Shown piece by piece: positions 1 to 8,260 of a stretch of DNA of 53,611 nucleotides. The DNA is taken from the NCBI GenBank assembly GCA_009776955.1, contig WRMW01000013.1, forward strand, positions 1 through 53,611, given 5' to 3'. The notes below the pieces were generated by a model that did no database searches, was not told where the DNA came from, and saw only the letters and a list, made by a program, of their open reading frames with translations. Both the position numbers and the translations under genes were made by a program. Origin of the DNA: Clostridiales bacterium. GTDB taxonomy: Bacteria > Bacillota > Clostridia > Peptostreptococcales > Anaerovoracaceae. Numbering within the stretch: position 1 is the first letter of the stretch; every line of letters starts with the position of its first letter.

Positions 1-81
<81 letters not shown>

Positions 82-83
82 CG

Positions 84-107
84 GGGGCGGCCGCTTGCGG
101 CCGCCCC
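84..107. repeat. GC-rich perfect inverted repeat
   Basis: GGGGCGGCCGC and GCGGCCGCCCC form 11-bp arms around a TT loop. Each arm contains most of a NotI-like GCGGCCGC site. It could be a natural hairpin past the end of the methyltransferase operon or a linker-like artefact joined to the poly-G run. Confidence 0.75.
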
Positions 108-122
108 GTTGCATCAGGAATA

Positions 123-145
123 GGGCTGATTTTTGAAATCAGCCC
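123..145 (-). terminator. Stem-loop at end of methyltransferase operon
   Basis: GGGCTGATTT and AAATCAGCCC form a perfect 10-bp stem with a 3-base loop, about 115 bases beyond the stop of the methyltransferase gene. There is no clear U-tract on the minus strand, so it is a plausible but unproven terminator or 3' stabilising hairpin. Confidence 0.5.
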
Positions 146-259
146 ATGTCCATCGACTTCAATGCGCTTCAGGCCTGTTTCCCCTCGGAGCTTTGCATTT
201 TCAATTATCATTTTCTAAAGCCTCTCTTTTGCAAGTATACCTTTTTTCTTTTTGTCTTG

Positions 260-1627
260 CTAGAAGCGGAACTCCACACCCATTTTGCACAATTCGTCTT
301 TGATGCGGTCGTACCTTTCCTGCCATGCGGGGAGCGGCACTATCTTTCGTATGTCGTATACCTCGTCGAACGGTACGCCGAAGTCCGGATTCTCGAAGGT
401 ATGCTCGTATTTTGCGACGAGCTTCCTTATGAGGCCGTTGCCCTGCTCCGCTGTCATGCCCTGGTGGAACGCCGAATCGACGACCTCTGCAAATAGCCTG
501 TTTTCAAGACCTGAGCAGTTTGGATAGACGCCGTTGGTGGCGCCGAGGGCGTCGGTGTGCAGGCAGCTGAGCTCTTGGGACAGCGCGAGCGCCGCCGTTT
601 CGTAAAGAAGCTCGTCGGTGCCCGTGCCGCACATAGTCCAGGCGTCCGCAAGGATGGATATGGGCGCATTGCGGGCGAACGCCCTGCCTATGACGCTGTT
701 CATCCACATGCCCTCACGGGTGCTGACCGCCACGTATTTGTTGTGTATGGCGTGCAGGCAGTGCATCTGCACGCCGTAAGCGGCGGTGGCGAATATGATG
801 GCTGCGGCGCCCACGATGGCGGCCCCTTCGGGGCCGCCTGCGAAGCCCCCGATGATGGGATCCATCAGGCTTGTGGTGTAGGCGGGGTATTCAAGCCCGG
901 TCATAACGCGCGCGAGGCGGATGTTGTCGGTCTTGAGCTCGGAGAGGACGGGTATCATGTGCGAGTCGCTTGTACGCATATAGCGGTCGTTGCAGATGGC
1001 GAGCGTGCCGAGCGCGGTGGCGCTGCTTTCGCCCGCTGCGTAGATATGGGTGCCAGGGCGGCCGTAACGCTCAAAGGCCTCCCTCGTCCATATAAGCTCC
1101 TGGCGCGTGGCGCGTATCTCCAATGGGCCGCCCGTCTTTACTTCCATGCCCTCGATGCTGACCAACGAGCCGGGTATGATGATGTCCAGAAGCGGCTCGG
1201 CGGCGTACGACATCATGATGGGCAGAAAAAGTTCTTCGGGCAGGGGCGTGCCTGGGCAGCCGCCGCAGACGGTCATTTTGTAGCCATCGTTCACTTTGCG
1301 GGCGCGCATTGTGCGGGCGTCCTTTCCCACGCCGAGAACCATTTCCTTGGGCGCGGTCTCCATGGCAAGCAGCAGCTCCTCCCTCGAAAACCGTATGATG
1401 CGGTTTGTGTCGATGCAGAAAAAGCCCATAATGTCGCACAGCTCCAGGGCCGCTTGGAACAGGCTGTCCGCCATCTCGTCGCTATCGACTATCACGTTGT
1501 CCTTGTCGTATTTGATGCCGTATTTCGCGATGAGCTTTTTGTTTTCGGTGAACAATTTCATGTTGAAATCGTCTTCTTTGATATAGTCGCCGGTTTCGGC
1601 ACGGCGCAGTACCTCGAATATGTTCAT
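260..1627 (-). CDS. MtmB-family corrinoid methyltransferase lacking pyrrolysine
   Basis: 455 aa, close to the usual ~458 aa of monomethylamine:corrinoid methyltransferase MtmB, and alignable to it by eye from the N-terminal CxDTxRI(I/V) segment through GGYAGG-like FAGGPEG (262-268) to the C-terminal YD(I/V)xxxxP region. Family members move a methyl group from a methylated amine to the cobalt of a partner corrinoid protein. In archaeal MtmB the segment GRPGMGV is followed by pyrrolysine (UAG). Here GRPGTHI (189-195) is followed by Tyr196, codon TAC at 1042-1040, and no in-frame UAG occurs. The true substrate is therefore unlikely to be assigned from MtmB. The start is supported by AAAGGAG upstream of the ATG. 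It is the last gene of an operon: 20 bases after the corrinoid protein and downstream of an NCS1 permease. Family assignment is confident; substrate is unknown. Confidence 0.85.
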   Translation of the reverse strand: MNIFEVLRRAETGDYIKEDDFNMKLFTENKKLIAKYGIKYDKDNVIVDSDEMADSLFQAALELCDIMGFFCIDTNRIIRFSREELLLAMETAPKEMVLGVGKDARTMRARKVNDGYKMTVCGGCPGTPLPEELFLPIMMSYAAEPLLDIIIPGSLVSIEGMEVKTGGPLEIRATRQELIWTREAFERYGRPGTHIYAAGESSATALGTLAICNDRYMRTSDSHMIPVLSELKTDNIRLARVMTGLEYPAYTTSLMDPIIGGFAGGPEGAAIVGAAAIIFATAAYGVQMHCLHAIHNKYVAVSTREGMWMNSVIGRAFARNAPISILADAWTMCGTGTDELLYETAALALSQELSCLHTDALGATNGVYPNCSGLENRLFAEVVDSAFHQGMTAEQGNGLIRKLVAKYEHTFENPDFGVPFDEVYDIRKIVPLPAWQERYDRIKDELCKMGVEFRF

Positions 1628-1647
1628 TGTTCTTCTCCTTTGTACGT

Positions 1648-2298
1648 TTACGATGCGAAGGCTTCTTTCAGCACGTCGACGCCGTTTATGGCGGTGCTGC
1701 CGTACAGGGCGCCTATGGACTCGGCGAACTCGCGCGTGACTGCTCCGCCTCCCACTATTACGCGGTACTTGTCCTTGAGGCCACGCACTTCGAGCAGCCC
1801 CATGACTTCCCTGGCGAAGGGCAGGCTTGTGGTCAGCAGGGACGAAAGCCCTATGACGTCGGCGCCGCTCTCCTCGGCCTTGTCGATAAAGGCGTCGGCC
1901 TTGACGTTGTTGCCGATGTTCACGACGTTGAAGCCGCCCACGCGAAGCATTGTTGCCAAAATATCACGTCCGATGTCGTGGATGTCCCCCTCAAGGTTGC
2001 CTATCACGACTTTGACCGGCTTTGCGACCGAGCCGCTGCCCGATATCTTCTCCAATTCGGGGGTCAGAAGCTCCATGGATTCCTGCATTGCCTTGCCGCC
2101 CATCATCAAGTCGGGCAGAAAGAGCTCCATGCTCTCGAACCTGACGCCAAGCTCCGTGATGCCTGCGCTGAGCGACGCTACGATGTCGAGCGCCGTCTCG
2201 CCGCCTGCCAGGGCTTCCTGCACCATTTCGACTGTGGATTTCTCCCGCGAGTCCTCGTACAGGCTTTTTTCGATTTTTCCTAATAATTTCTTGCTCAT
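1648..2298 (-). CDS. Corrinoid protein, cognate methyl carrier (MtmC/MtbC/MttC-like)
   Basis: 216 aa with the two-domain layout of methylamine corrinoid proteins: a helical N-terminal cap (about 1-90) and a Rossmann B12-binding domain. The signature DIHDIG (105-110) supplies His107 as the lower cobalt ligand, and a GGG loop at 183-185 matches the corrinoid-binding site. It should carry the methyl group between the adjacent MtmB-like enzyme and a second methyltransferase (acceptor tetrahydrofolate or coenzyme M type), which is not in this window. No corrinoid-reactivating RamA-type protein is visible either. It lies 24 bases after the permease and 20 before the methyltransferase, so the three are surely co-transcribed. 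Confidence 0.92.
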   Translation of the reverse strand: MSKKLLGKIEKSLYEDSREKSTVEMVQEALAGGETALDIVASLSAGITELGVRFESMELFLPDLMMGGKAMQESMELLTPELEKISGSGSVAKPVKVVIGNLEGDIHDIGRDILATMLRVGGFNVVNIGNNVKADAFIDKAEESGADVIGLSSLLTTSLPFAREVMGLLEVRGLKDKYRVIVGGGAVTREFAESIGALYGSTAINGVDVLKEAFAS

Positions 2299-2322
2299 GG
2301 CGATACCGTCCTTTCTTGTTTT

Positions 2323-3762
2323 TTACTGGCTTGCTTTGATGCTTTCTGCCGGAGTCTCCGGGCATATTTTCACGATGACGAGGTAGATGATGGCAGTCAC
2401 GATGGTGGTGGCGTAAATGGCGCCTATCGTGTCCATGATGAAGCCTGTGTTGTTTGCCAGGAAGTAGAATGCCATTCCTGCGAACCATGCGATGACCGCG
2501 CGGGGGTTGAAGCCGTTTTTGTACCAGTATGCGCCGCCGACCTTGGCTGCCTGCGACCAGTCGTAATTTCGCTTTTTTACAACGTAGAAGTCGATAAGCA
2601 GGATGGGCAGGAACGGGGCGAAAATCATGCCGATGTACTCTAGGAAGGTCATAAAATAATATACCAAGCTACCAGACGCAACTGGCAAAAGCGACCCTGC
2701 TATCGTTATTATTGCAACAATTATTATTGTTTTCCTGGCGCCTGCGCGCGGGATGATGTTGTTTATCGACATCGAGGCGGCGTAGATGTTTACGCAGTTT
2801 GTGGTGCAGGTCGCGACCACGAGGATGATCATGGCGGCCCAGCCGAGGCCGAGGGCGTTCATGACGCTTGAGGGGTCGGACGCGTCGGGGTCGAAGATGC
2901 CCGTCTCCGAGGCGGTGACGATGACTCCTATCAGCCCCACTATGGCGAACCAGAACAACGCGACGTTTGCGCCTATCATGGGGGCTATTGTTGCGCCTGA
3001 TTTCTTCTTGGTGTAGCGGGTGAAGTCGCAGATGGCGGGAATCCAGCCGAAGCTGAAGGCCACCATGATGTCCATGCCTTTGCCGAACGGGATATGGATG
3101 TCGGCGGGGGGCGTCCAAGTGAGCAGGACCGAGAGGTCGTAGTTTTGCACGAGGATGACCGTCTGCCATATGGTGAGCCCGATAAGCAGCACCATGGCAA
3201 AGCGTTCGGCGATTTTGATGGAGTGGGAGCCGCTGACGGCCACTATGAGGACTTGGATGGCGCTGCATATCAGCACGCCCGCGACCATAATGGGTTTGTA
3301 GCCTTCCTCGCCGTACGCCGGCGTGCCGAACACGCTTTGGAAGATAAAGGTCATGGCTACGGCCGCGAAGTAGGTGTTGACGCTGCACCAGCCCACGAAC
3401 TGGATGGCGTTCAGGACTGTGGGCATAAGCGAGCCCCTGATGCCGAACGAGGCGCGGGCGAGCCCCATGGTCGAGGTGCCGACTTTGTAGCCCATGTACC
3501 CGACCAGCGCCATGACCGCGTAGGCTATCGGGTTTGCGACGAGGATGATGGTAAGGCCGCCCGCCAGACCGAGCGCTGCTATGACGCCGCCCGTGTACCA
3601 TGAGGACGGGGTGGCGTTTGCGCCCAACCATGTGGCCACCATGTCCCAGAAGCCGTAGTGACGGGCGGCCTTGGGGACGACTTCGTCGACTGCGTACTCT
3701 TGCTTGACTTCGGCGGTGTTGGCGTTGGCGCTTTCGGTATTGGTGTTTTTTTCTTCTGACAT
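2323..3762 (-). CDS. NCS1-family permease (cytosine/purine/hydantoin-type)
   Basis: 479 aa integral membrane protein with about 12 hydrophobic segments and a hydrophilic Glu/Asn/Thr-rich N-terminus of ~35 residues. The overall pattern (DMVATWLGAN near 42, a GWCSVN segment, FTRYTKKKS mid-protein, late LIDFYVVKKRNYD) fits the nucleobase:cation symporter-1 family, which imports cytosine, purines, hydantoins, allantoin or related heterocycles with Na+ or H+. It is the first gene of the operon with the corrinoid protein and MtmB-like enzyme, and its ATG follows AAAGGAGG. The context suggests that it imports the methylated substrate, which would then be an N-methyl heterocycle or similar rather than methylamine gas. 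That is inference from gene order. Confidence 0.88.
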   Translation of the reverse strand: MSEEKNTNTESANANTAEVKQEYAVDEVVPKAARHYGFWDMVATWLGANATPSSWYTGGVIAALGLAGGLTIILVANPIAYAVMALVGYMGYKVGTSTMGLARASFGIRGSLMPTVLNAIQFVGWCSVNTYFAAVAMTFIFQSVFGTPAYGEEGYKPIMVAGVLICSAIQVLIVAVSGSHSIKIAERFAMVLLIGLTIWQTVILVQNYDLSVLLTWTPPADIHIPFGKGMDIMVAFSFGWIPAICDFTRYTKKKSGATIAPMIGANVALFWFAIVGLIGVIVTASETGIFDPDASDPSSVMNALGLGWAAMIILVVATCTTNCVNIYAASMSINNIIPRAGARKTIIIVAIITIAGSLLPVASGSLVYYFMTFLEYIGMIFAPFLPILLIDFYVVKKRNYDWSQAAKVGGAYWYKNGFNPRAVIAWFAGMAFYFLANNTGFIMDTIGAIYATTIVTAIIYLVIVKICPETPAESIKASQ

Positions 3763-3858
3763 AGTCCTGTCCTCCTTTGCCGGTAATCTGTTTTTACCAA
3801 TTTGCCGCTAAAATAAATGTAAAATGACGAAAAAGTGCGAGTCATTTTATATATTGGA

Positions 3859-3887
3859 ATTATACCACTATTTTCGAATGTTTTCAA
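3859..3887 (-). promoter_or_regulatory. Proximal promoter of permease-corrinoid-methyltransferase operon
   Basis: On the minus strand TTGAAA (3887-3882) and TATAAT (3864-3859) are separated by 17 bases, a near-consensus sigma-A promoter. Transcription would start around 3852 and give a ~90-base leader to the permease ATG at 3762. Confidence 0.7.
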
Positions 3888-3954
3888 GTTGAATTGTGAG
3901 ATTTTTGGCGGTTTTTTGGACAGTTAAGAGGTAAGGTCTGGTATATATAATGGA

Positions 3955-3983
3955 ATTATATTATTATTTTAGAATGTTTTAAG
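3955..3983 (-). promoter_or_regulatory. Distal, duplicated promoter of the same operon
   Basis: On the minus strand CTTAAA (3983-3978) and TATAAT (3960-3955) are again 17 bases apart. The surrounding ~62 bases (3942-4005) are a diverged copy of the proximal promoter region (3848-3909), so the operon appears to have two tandem promoters created by a local duplication. Confidence 0.55.
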
Positions 3984-4012
3984 CTGGCTTGTGAAGCTTC
4001 TTGGCTATTGTT

Positions 4013-4114
4013 GGGGGAGGGTCTGGTGTTTATAGGGGGGTTCTGGTGTTTATGAGCGAGGGTTCTGGTAATTATGGGGGAGGGTTTTGGTGTTTATGGA
4101 GGTTCTGGTGCTTT
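4013..4114. repeat. G-rich degenerate tandem repeat
   Basis: Five units of about 20 bases built on GGTTCTGGTGTTTAT with intervening G runs fill the space between the ligA stop and the duplicated promoters. The units are unequal and include G4-G6 runs. It is non-coding. Function is unknown; it sits at the 3' end of ligA and upstream of the operon promoters. Confidence 0.7.
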
Positions 4115-4121
4115 TTGATGT

Positions 4122-6107
4122 TTAGAGCTGTGTTGCAAGGGCTTCGAACTCGGGTTCGGTGATGACGGCGATGCCGAGGGCACGGGCTTTTTTGTTTTTC
4201 GAGGAGGGAGAGGAGGCGTCGTTGTTTATGAGGTAGTCGGTTTTGGGGCTGACGGAGGAAGAGACGCGACCGCCTAGGGACTCTATCCTGTCGACAAGTT
4301 GTTCACGGCTTTTGTAGCCCTCTAGGGAGCCAGTGATGACGAAAGCGAGGCCTGCAAGGGGCAAGGGTTCATCGCCTATTGACGATAAATGGCTGGGGGC
4401 GGGCGGATCCGCGAAGCGGACCTCGGAAACGACATTCGAGACGGCAGCACGGTTGGCGGGGTCGGCGAACCAGGCGGTGTAAAGGTCGGCTATGGTGCCG
4501 CCCACGCCGGGGACGCCCGTAAGCGTATCCAAATCGGCGCTTTCGATGCGATCCCAGTCGTTTCCGAACGACCGCGCGATCGCCTTTGCCGTAGCCGTGC
4601 CTATTTCGGGGATGCCAAGCGCCACAAGCAGGCGATCCGCGGTCGTCGCCCGCGCCTTGTCTATCGCCGCGATAAGGTTCTCGTAAGACTTATAGCCAAA
4701 TCCCTCCATATCCACGATTACATCTTGGTGCTGCGAAAGCCGGAACACATCGGCAAGCTCGTGCAAAAATCCGGCAGCGATAAATTTTTCGAGCGTCTGC
4801 TCCGACAGCCCCTCTATATTCATGCATGTGCGGCTTACGAAGTGCGTAAACGCCTTCAGCCTCTTGGCAGGGCAATTGCCGTTCGTGCAATGCAGCGTCT
4901 TGATGCCGTCCGCATCGTTTATCTCGGTCTGGGCGCCGCAGACAGGGCAGGCGGAGGGCGGCCGCTCCGTGCCGCTCCTCGTCAGGTTCTCCGATATCTG
5001 CGGGATTATCATATTTGCTTTGTAGACCTTGATGCGGTCGCCTTTCCCAAGCGCAAGTTCCTCAAGTATGCTCACGTTATGGACGCTTGCACGCGAGACG
5101 GTGGTGCCCTCCAGCTCGACCGGCTCGAACACGGCTATGGGGTTGATAAGGCCAGTCCGTGACGCGCTCCATTCTATCTCGACAAGCCCCGTTTCGGCCT
5201 CCTCGTCCTCCCATTTGAACGCCATCGCGTCCCGCGGGTACTTTGCGGTCGCGCCGAGCGACGCACTGTACTCCGTATCGTCGTATTCGAGGACCAGACC
5301 GTCCACAGGAAGGTCCAGGCCACCGGCGGCGGCTTCCTGCGAGAAGCGGGCGATGGCGTCTCCGAGCGTGGCGGCGGCCACAAGCTCGGAACGCACCGCC
5401 TCAAAGCCCTGGGTGCGGAGAAAATCCATTTTATCCTTGCGGCTTTCCCCGCCCCCGCCCTCGACAAGGGCGAAAGCGTAGAACCGCACGCGTCGGCGGG
5501 ATGTGACGGCGCTGTCAAGCTGCCGAACGCTGCCACTCGCCAGATTCCGAGGATTCTTGTACTTTGCGCCCACATCCTCTATCTCACGGTTTATCGCCTC
5601 GAAGTCCGAATACCTTATGACAGCCTCGCCCCGCAGCACGAGCCGCCCCGCATACGGTATTTTCAGCGGAAGATTCGCGAAAGTCCGCGCTCCCGCAGTC
5701 ACCACCTCGCCAACCACACCGTTGCCGCGCGTCACCGCCCCCACAAGCTCGCCGCCCTCATAGGTCAGCGCCACGGTAAGCCCGTCAAGCTTGTACGACA
5801 GCAGCCCCGCCTGCTCGCCGAGCCATGCCACAAGCTCCCCCGCATCCTTGGTCTTGTTGAGCGAGAGCATCGGCGCCGGGTGCGTCTGCTTCACCAGCTC
5901 CGAGCTCACCTCATACCCCACGCGCTGCGTCGGGCTGCCCGCAAACACCACGCCGCTCGCCTGCTCCATGGCAACAAGCTCATCGTACAGCCTGTCGTAT
6001 TCCAGGTTGCCCATAATCTCGGCGTTGCCGTCGTAGTACGCCCGCGCCGCTTCCTTGAGCCGTTCCGTCAGCCCGCCCTGCTTTTCAAGAGTGTTGTTTA
6101 TTACCAT
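4122..6107 (-). CDS. ligA: NAD-dependent DNA ligase
   Basis: 661 aa, the normal length. It seals nicks using NAD+, essential in replication and repair. The adenylation domain has the KLDG motif with catalytic Lys106 in YKLDGLTV. The Ia/adenylation region (SPTQRVG, 58-64) is intact, and the OB fold is followed by a four-Cys zinc finger (CPVC...C...C), helix-hairpin-helix repeats around GVPGVGG, and a C-terminal BRCT domain (about 582-661). A short shared repeat (4371-4390) encodes LSSIGDE in the linker before BRCT. The gene lies 15 bases after the restriction endonuclease and downstream of the helicase gene pcrA. pcrA and ligA are normally neighbours in Firmicutes, so the R-M pair interrupts them. 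Confidence 0.97.
   Translation of the reverse strand: MVINNTLEKQGGLTERLKEAARAYYDGNAEIMGNLEYDRLYDELVAMEQASGVVFAGSPTQRVGYEVSSELVKQTHPAPMLSLNKTKDAGELVAWLGEQAGLLSYKLDGLTVALTYEGGELVGAVTRGNGVVGEVVTAGARTFANLPLKIPYAGRLVLRGEAVIRYSDFEAINREIEDVGAKYKNPRNLASGSVRQLDSAVTSRRRVRFYAFALVEGGGGESRKDKMDFLRTQGFEAVRSELVAAATLGDAIARFSQEAAAGGLDLPVDGLVLEYDDTEYSASLGATAKYPRDAMAFKWEDEEAETGLVEIEWSASRTGLINPIAVFEPVELEGTTVSRASVHNVSILEELALGKGDRIKVYKANMIIPQISENLTRSGTERPPSACPVCGAQTEINDADGIKTLHCTNGNCPAKRLKAFTHFVSRTCMNIEGLSEQTLEKFIAAGFLHELADVFRLSQHQDVIVDMEGFGYKSYENLIAAIDKARATTADRLLVALGIPEIGTATAKAIARSFGNDWDRIESADLDTLTGVPGVGGTIADLYTAWFADPANRAAVSNVVSEVRFADPPAPSHLSSIGDEPLPLAGLAFVITGSLEGYKSREQLVDRIESLGGRVSSSVSPKTDYLINNDASSPSSKNKKARALGIAVITEPEFEALATQL
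4371..4390. repeat. Short repeat shared with pcrA, copy in ligA
   Basis: ATCGCCTATTGACGATAAAT differs at one base from 9287-9306 in pcrA. Both copies are read in the same frame and strand, giving LS(S/L)IGD in a loop. The ends ATCG and CGAT are inverted. Confidence 0.7.
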
Positions 6108-6122
6108 CGTTTTTCAAAACCC

Positions 6123-6836
6123 CTATGGCTTTGGCTGTTTCTTTTCTATATCCTTTGCCAATTTGTCTATTGTGTCGTCTACCAAGGCTTGGGAGTCTAC
6201 GGTTTCCGCAACTTCAGCCATAGCCTTTGCCAAGTCGTAGTAAAAATCTTTGTCGCCGGTAAGCCTGTGCCAAAATTCTTCGCCTATATAGACTTCGTAA
6301 TCATTGGAAAACTTCTTCACAAAGGCATTCAGCTCTTTTTCCTCGCCATACAGAAGGCCGAGAGCCAAATCGTTTGCCTGCAGAGGAAGGCGGTTTGTCT
6401 TGGCTAGATTTTTGATGCCTTTGAAATGATTGCTGATTGTTTCGATGTCATCATTGTTTAGCGCCTGCGGGCCGGACTTGACCTGACAATATTTTTTGCG
6501 ACCATCTACAGCGTCTATGAATTCAATATCTATGCCTGGGACTGTTGAGCCGAGCGAACTGTCAAGAACGGTGCTGATGAAGCCCTGCATTTGAGTTCCG
6601 AAGGTTGTGGTTATTGAAGTTCCCAACACCCGTGGCAATACAGCGACTGTCGCAAGTGAGCGATAGCTGGAATCTCCGCAATAGTAATTTGCAAGATACG
6701 GCCACAGAAAAGGATTTATTTTTATCTCGTCAAGATTGGCCAGCTTCTTTGTGTTTATCACATGCGGAGCCACAATATTCTCCTGCATCCACAGCTTGGC
6801 CTTTTTCAAAATCTTTTTCTTTTCCGCCTTTTTCAT
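6123..6836 (-). CDS. Putative type II restriction endonuclease (PD-(D/E)XK)
   Basis: 237 aa. A PD-(D/E)XK-like nuclease core is visible: PGIDIEF gives Asp103 and Glu105, and CQVKSGP gives Gln118-Val-Lys120, in the D-x14-QxK arrangement of many restriction enzymes. The N-terminal half is helical; the region after the core is helix-rich. It resembles PmeII-type restriction enzymes in layout, but I cannot confirm the subfamily. The gene begins 12 bases after the stop of the C5 methyltransferase and ends 15 bases before ligA, a classic M-then-R operon order that delays nuclease production. It is visibly more AT-rich than ligA and pcrA, in keeping with horizontal acquisition. Confidence 0.72.
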   Translation of the reverse strand: MKKAEKKKILKKAKLWMQENIVAPHVINTKKLANLDEIKINPFLWPYLANYYCGDSSYRSLATVAVLPRVLGTSITTTFGTQMQGFISTVLDSSLGSTVPGIDIEFIDAVDGRKKYCQVKSGPQALNNDDIETISNHFKGIKNLAKTNRLPLQANDLALGLLYGEEKELNAFVKKFSNDYEVYIGEEFWHRLTGDKDFYYDLAKAMAEVAETVDSQALVDDTIDKLAKDIEKKQPKP

Positions 6837-6848
6837 TGCAAAACCTCC

Positions 6849-8168
6849 TTATAGCCTAGGTTTGCGGGAGTCTGCTTCAAACACCCCCGTGTCTAGAATC
6901 TGCCTGGTCAACGCCTCAACAACAGGCGGGGATACGGCATTGCCGAACTGCTTTTTCGCTACACGCTCATCGTGGTGCGGTCTAAAGCTGTCAGGAAAGC
7001 CTTGTATCCTTTGTGTCTCTGCGACCGATGGCGGCCGATATTTTTTATGTGCAATAATCCGTGACAAAAACTCCCTCTTGTATTCGTCCGGGGCTACGTC
7101 CGTCTTGATGTAGTCGGTAACCACGACATCACGGGTTCCTGATGCGGTAAGAGTCGAAAAAATCTTCGAATACGGCATATACATACGATAAACTCCGCCA
7201 ATCCCGGATGAATTCTTCGAATTTGTAAATTCGTATCTGCCATTCGGCTTTCTCAGCAAGCCTTTGCTGACAAGCTCTCCTAGCTCCTCCTCCGATATGT
7301 CTGGCACGAATTCCCTGATGTCTTCCGATGACAGCGGATTGCCATCCTTGTTGCCATACTGCTTGCGACGGCGGTTTTTCATTATTGCAATCATTATGTC
7401 CTTTTGGCGTGTCGTAGTATCCGCAAGGTCCCAGGAATGTATAGTTGAATGCCCGTTTCTCGTATCGCACAACGTGAAAAAATCGTTGAGTTCATCCTCT
7501 TTTTGAAAAGCATTGCGGGCTTTTGGGATATGTTCTCCAAAAAGTTCCTCGGGTGCAAACTTCCTTTTGTCGACATCCCTGTTTTCCACACCATCCAGAT
7601 ATTTTGCCAAATTGTCATGCACAGCCGAGCCGATTGGGAACGCAAAATTGGAAAAATTGGAGGCATATTCATCACGAAAACCGACTATGAAAATCCTCGC
7701 CCTGATTTGCGGCACGCCGAAATCATAAGAGTTTAGGATGTCGGCCTTGACTATATACCCAAGTTCCCTGAAGCTGTTTAGGATCAGATCAAGGTTTTGC
7801 GTATTTCTTGGGTCGCACAAGCCTTTTACGTTTTCAAAAATAAACACTTTGGGCAAGGACAGCCTTACAAGCCTTACAGCATCATGCCACAACTTTCCTC
7901 GCGGGTCTGCGAAGCCAAGCATTTTGCCCGCCACAGACCATGACTGGCAAGGGACTCCCCCTACCAGCAAATCCGTTTGCGGTATACTTCTTATTTCCGT
8001 TATGTCGCCCAAGTTGTCATTTGCACTATCTCCAAAATTATCTATGTACGCACCAATGCAAGGTTTGTCAATCTCCGAAAAACCAAGGCATCTGCCCCCC
8101 AAAGCATCGAGTGCTATTCGAAAGCCGCCTATCCCGGAAAACAAGTCGATGAATGTGAACCTATGCAT
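6849..8168 (-). CDS. C5-cytosine DNA methyltransferase of the R-M system
   Basis: The chosen start gives 439 aa beginning MHRFTFIDLFSGIGG, where SAM-binding motif I follows almost at once, as usual in the family; GAAAGG sits 7 bases upstream. A longer frame to 8222 exists but has no ribosome binding site. Motif IV PCQSWS carries the catalytic Cys, motif VI is ENVKG, motif VIII is QIRARIF, and motif X is GNAVSPPVVEAL near the C-terminus. The variable target-recognition region lies between VIII and IX. It methylates cytosine at C5 at its recognition site and protects DNA from the downstream endonuclease. It lies between pcrA (upstream) and the nuclease gene. Confidence 0.93.
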   Translation of the reverse strand: MHRFTFIDLFSGIGGFRIALDALGGRCLGFSEIDKPCIGAYIDNFGDSANDNLGDITEIRSIPQTDLLVGGVPCQSWSVAGKMLGFADPRGKLWHDAVRLVRLSLPKVFIFENVKGLCDPRNTQNLDLILNSFRELGYIVKADILNSYDFGVPQIRARIFIVGFRDEYASNFSNFAFPIGSAVHDNLAKYLDGVENRDVDKRKFAPEELFGEHIPKARNAFQKEDELNDFFTLCDTRNGHSTIHSWDLADTTTRQKDIMIAIMKNRRRKQYGNKDGNPLSSEDIREFVPDISEEELGELVSKGLLRKPNGRYEFTNSKNSSGIGGVYRMYMPYSKIFSTLTASGTRDVVVTDYIKTDVAPDEYKREFLSRIIAHKKYRPPSVAETQRIQGFPDSFRPHHDERVAKKQFGNAVSPPVVEALTRQILDTGVFEADSRKPRL

Positions 8169-8260
8169 ACCGAAACCTTTCTTTTTGCTATTCGCAAACG
8201 TACGTTTGCCACATTCTATCATAGGAAATTGACTGTTTCAACATATTTGTTTGCGATTTC

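Larger units (their letters stand above)
3848..4005. repeat. Imperfect direct repeat containing two promoters
   Basis: Copies at 3848-3909 and 3942-4005 share GGAATTATA, the following TATTTT-GAATGTTTT core and a TTGTGA tail, with a period of about 94 bases. The region has no coding sequence; its content is the duplicated promoter. Confidence 0.65.

Noticed and set aside
260..1627. Possible hidden pyrrolysine (UAG) codon in the methyltransferase
   Set aside because: The aligned position reads TAC (Tyr) and no in-frame TAG occurs before the natural stop.
557..2386. A 609-codon open frame on the plus strand
   Set aside because: It lies opposite the MtmB-like and corrinoid genes, has no ribosome binding site, and its length is explained by GC-biased third positions of the real genes on the other strand.
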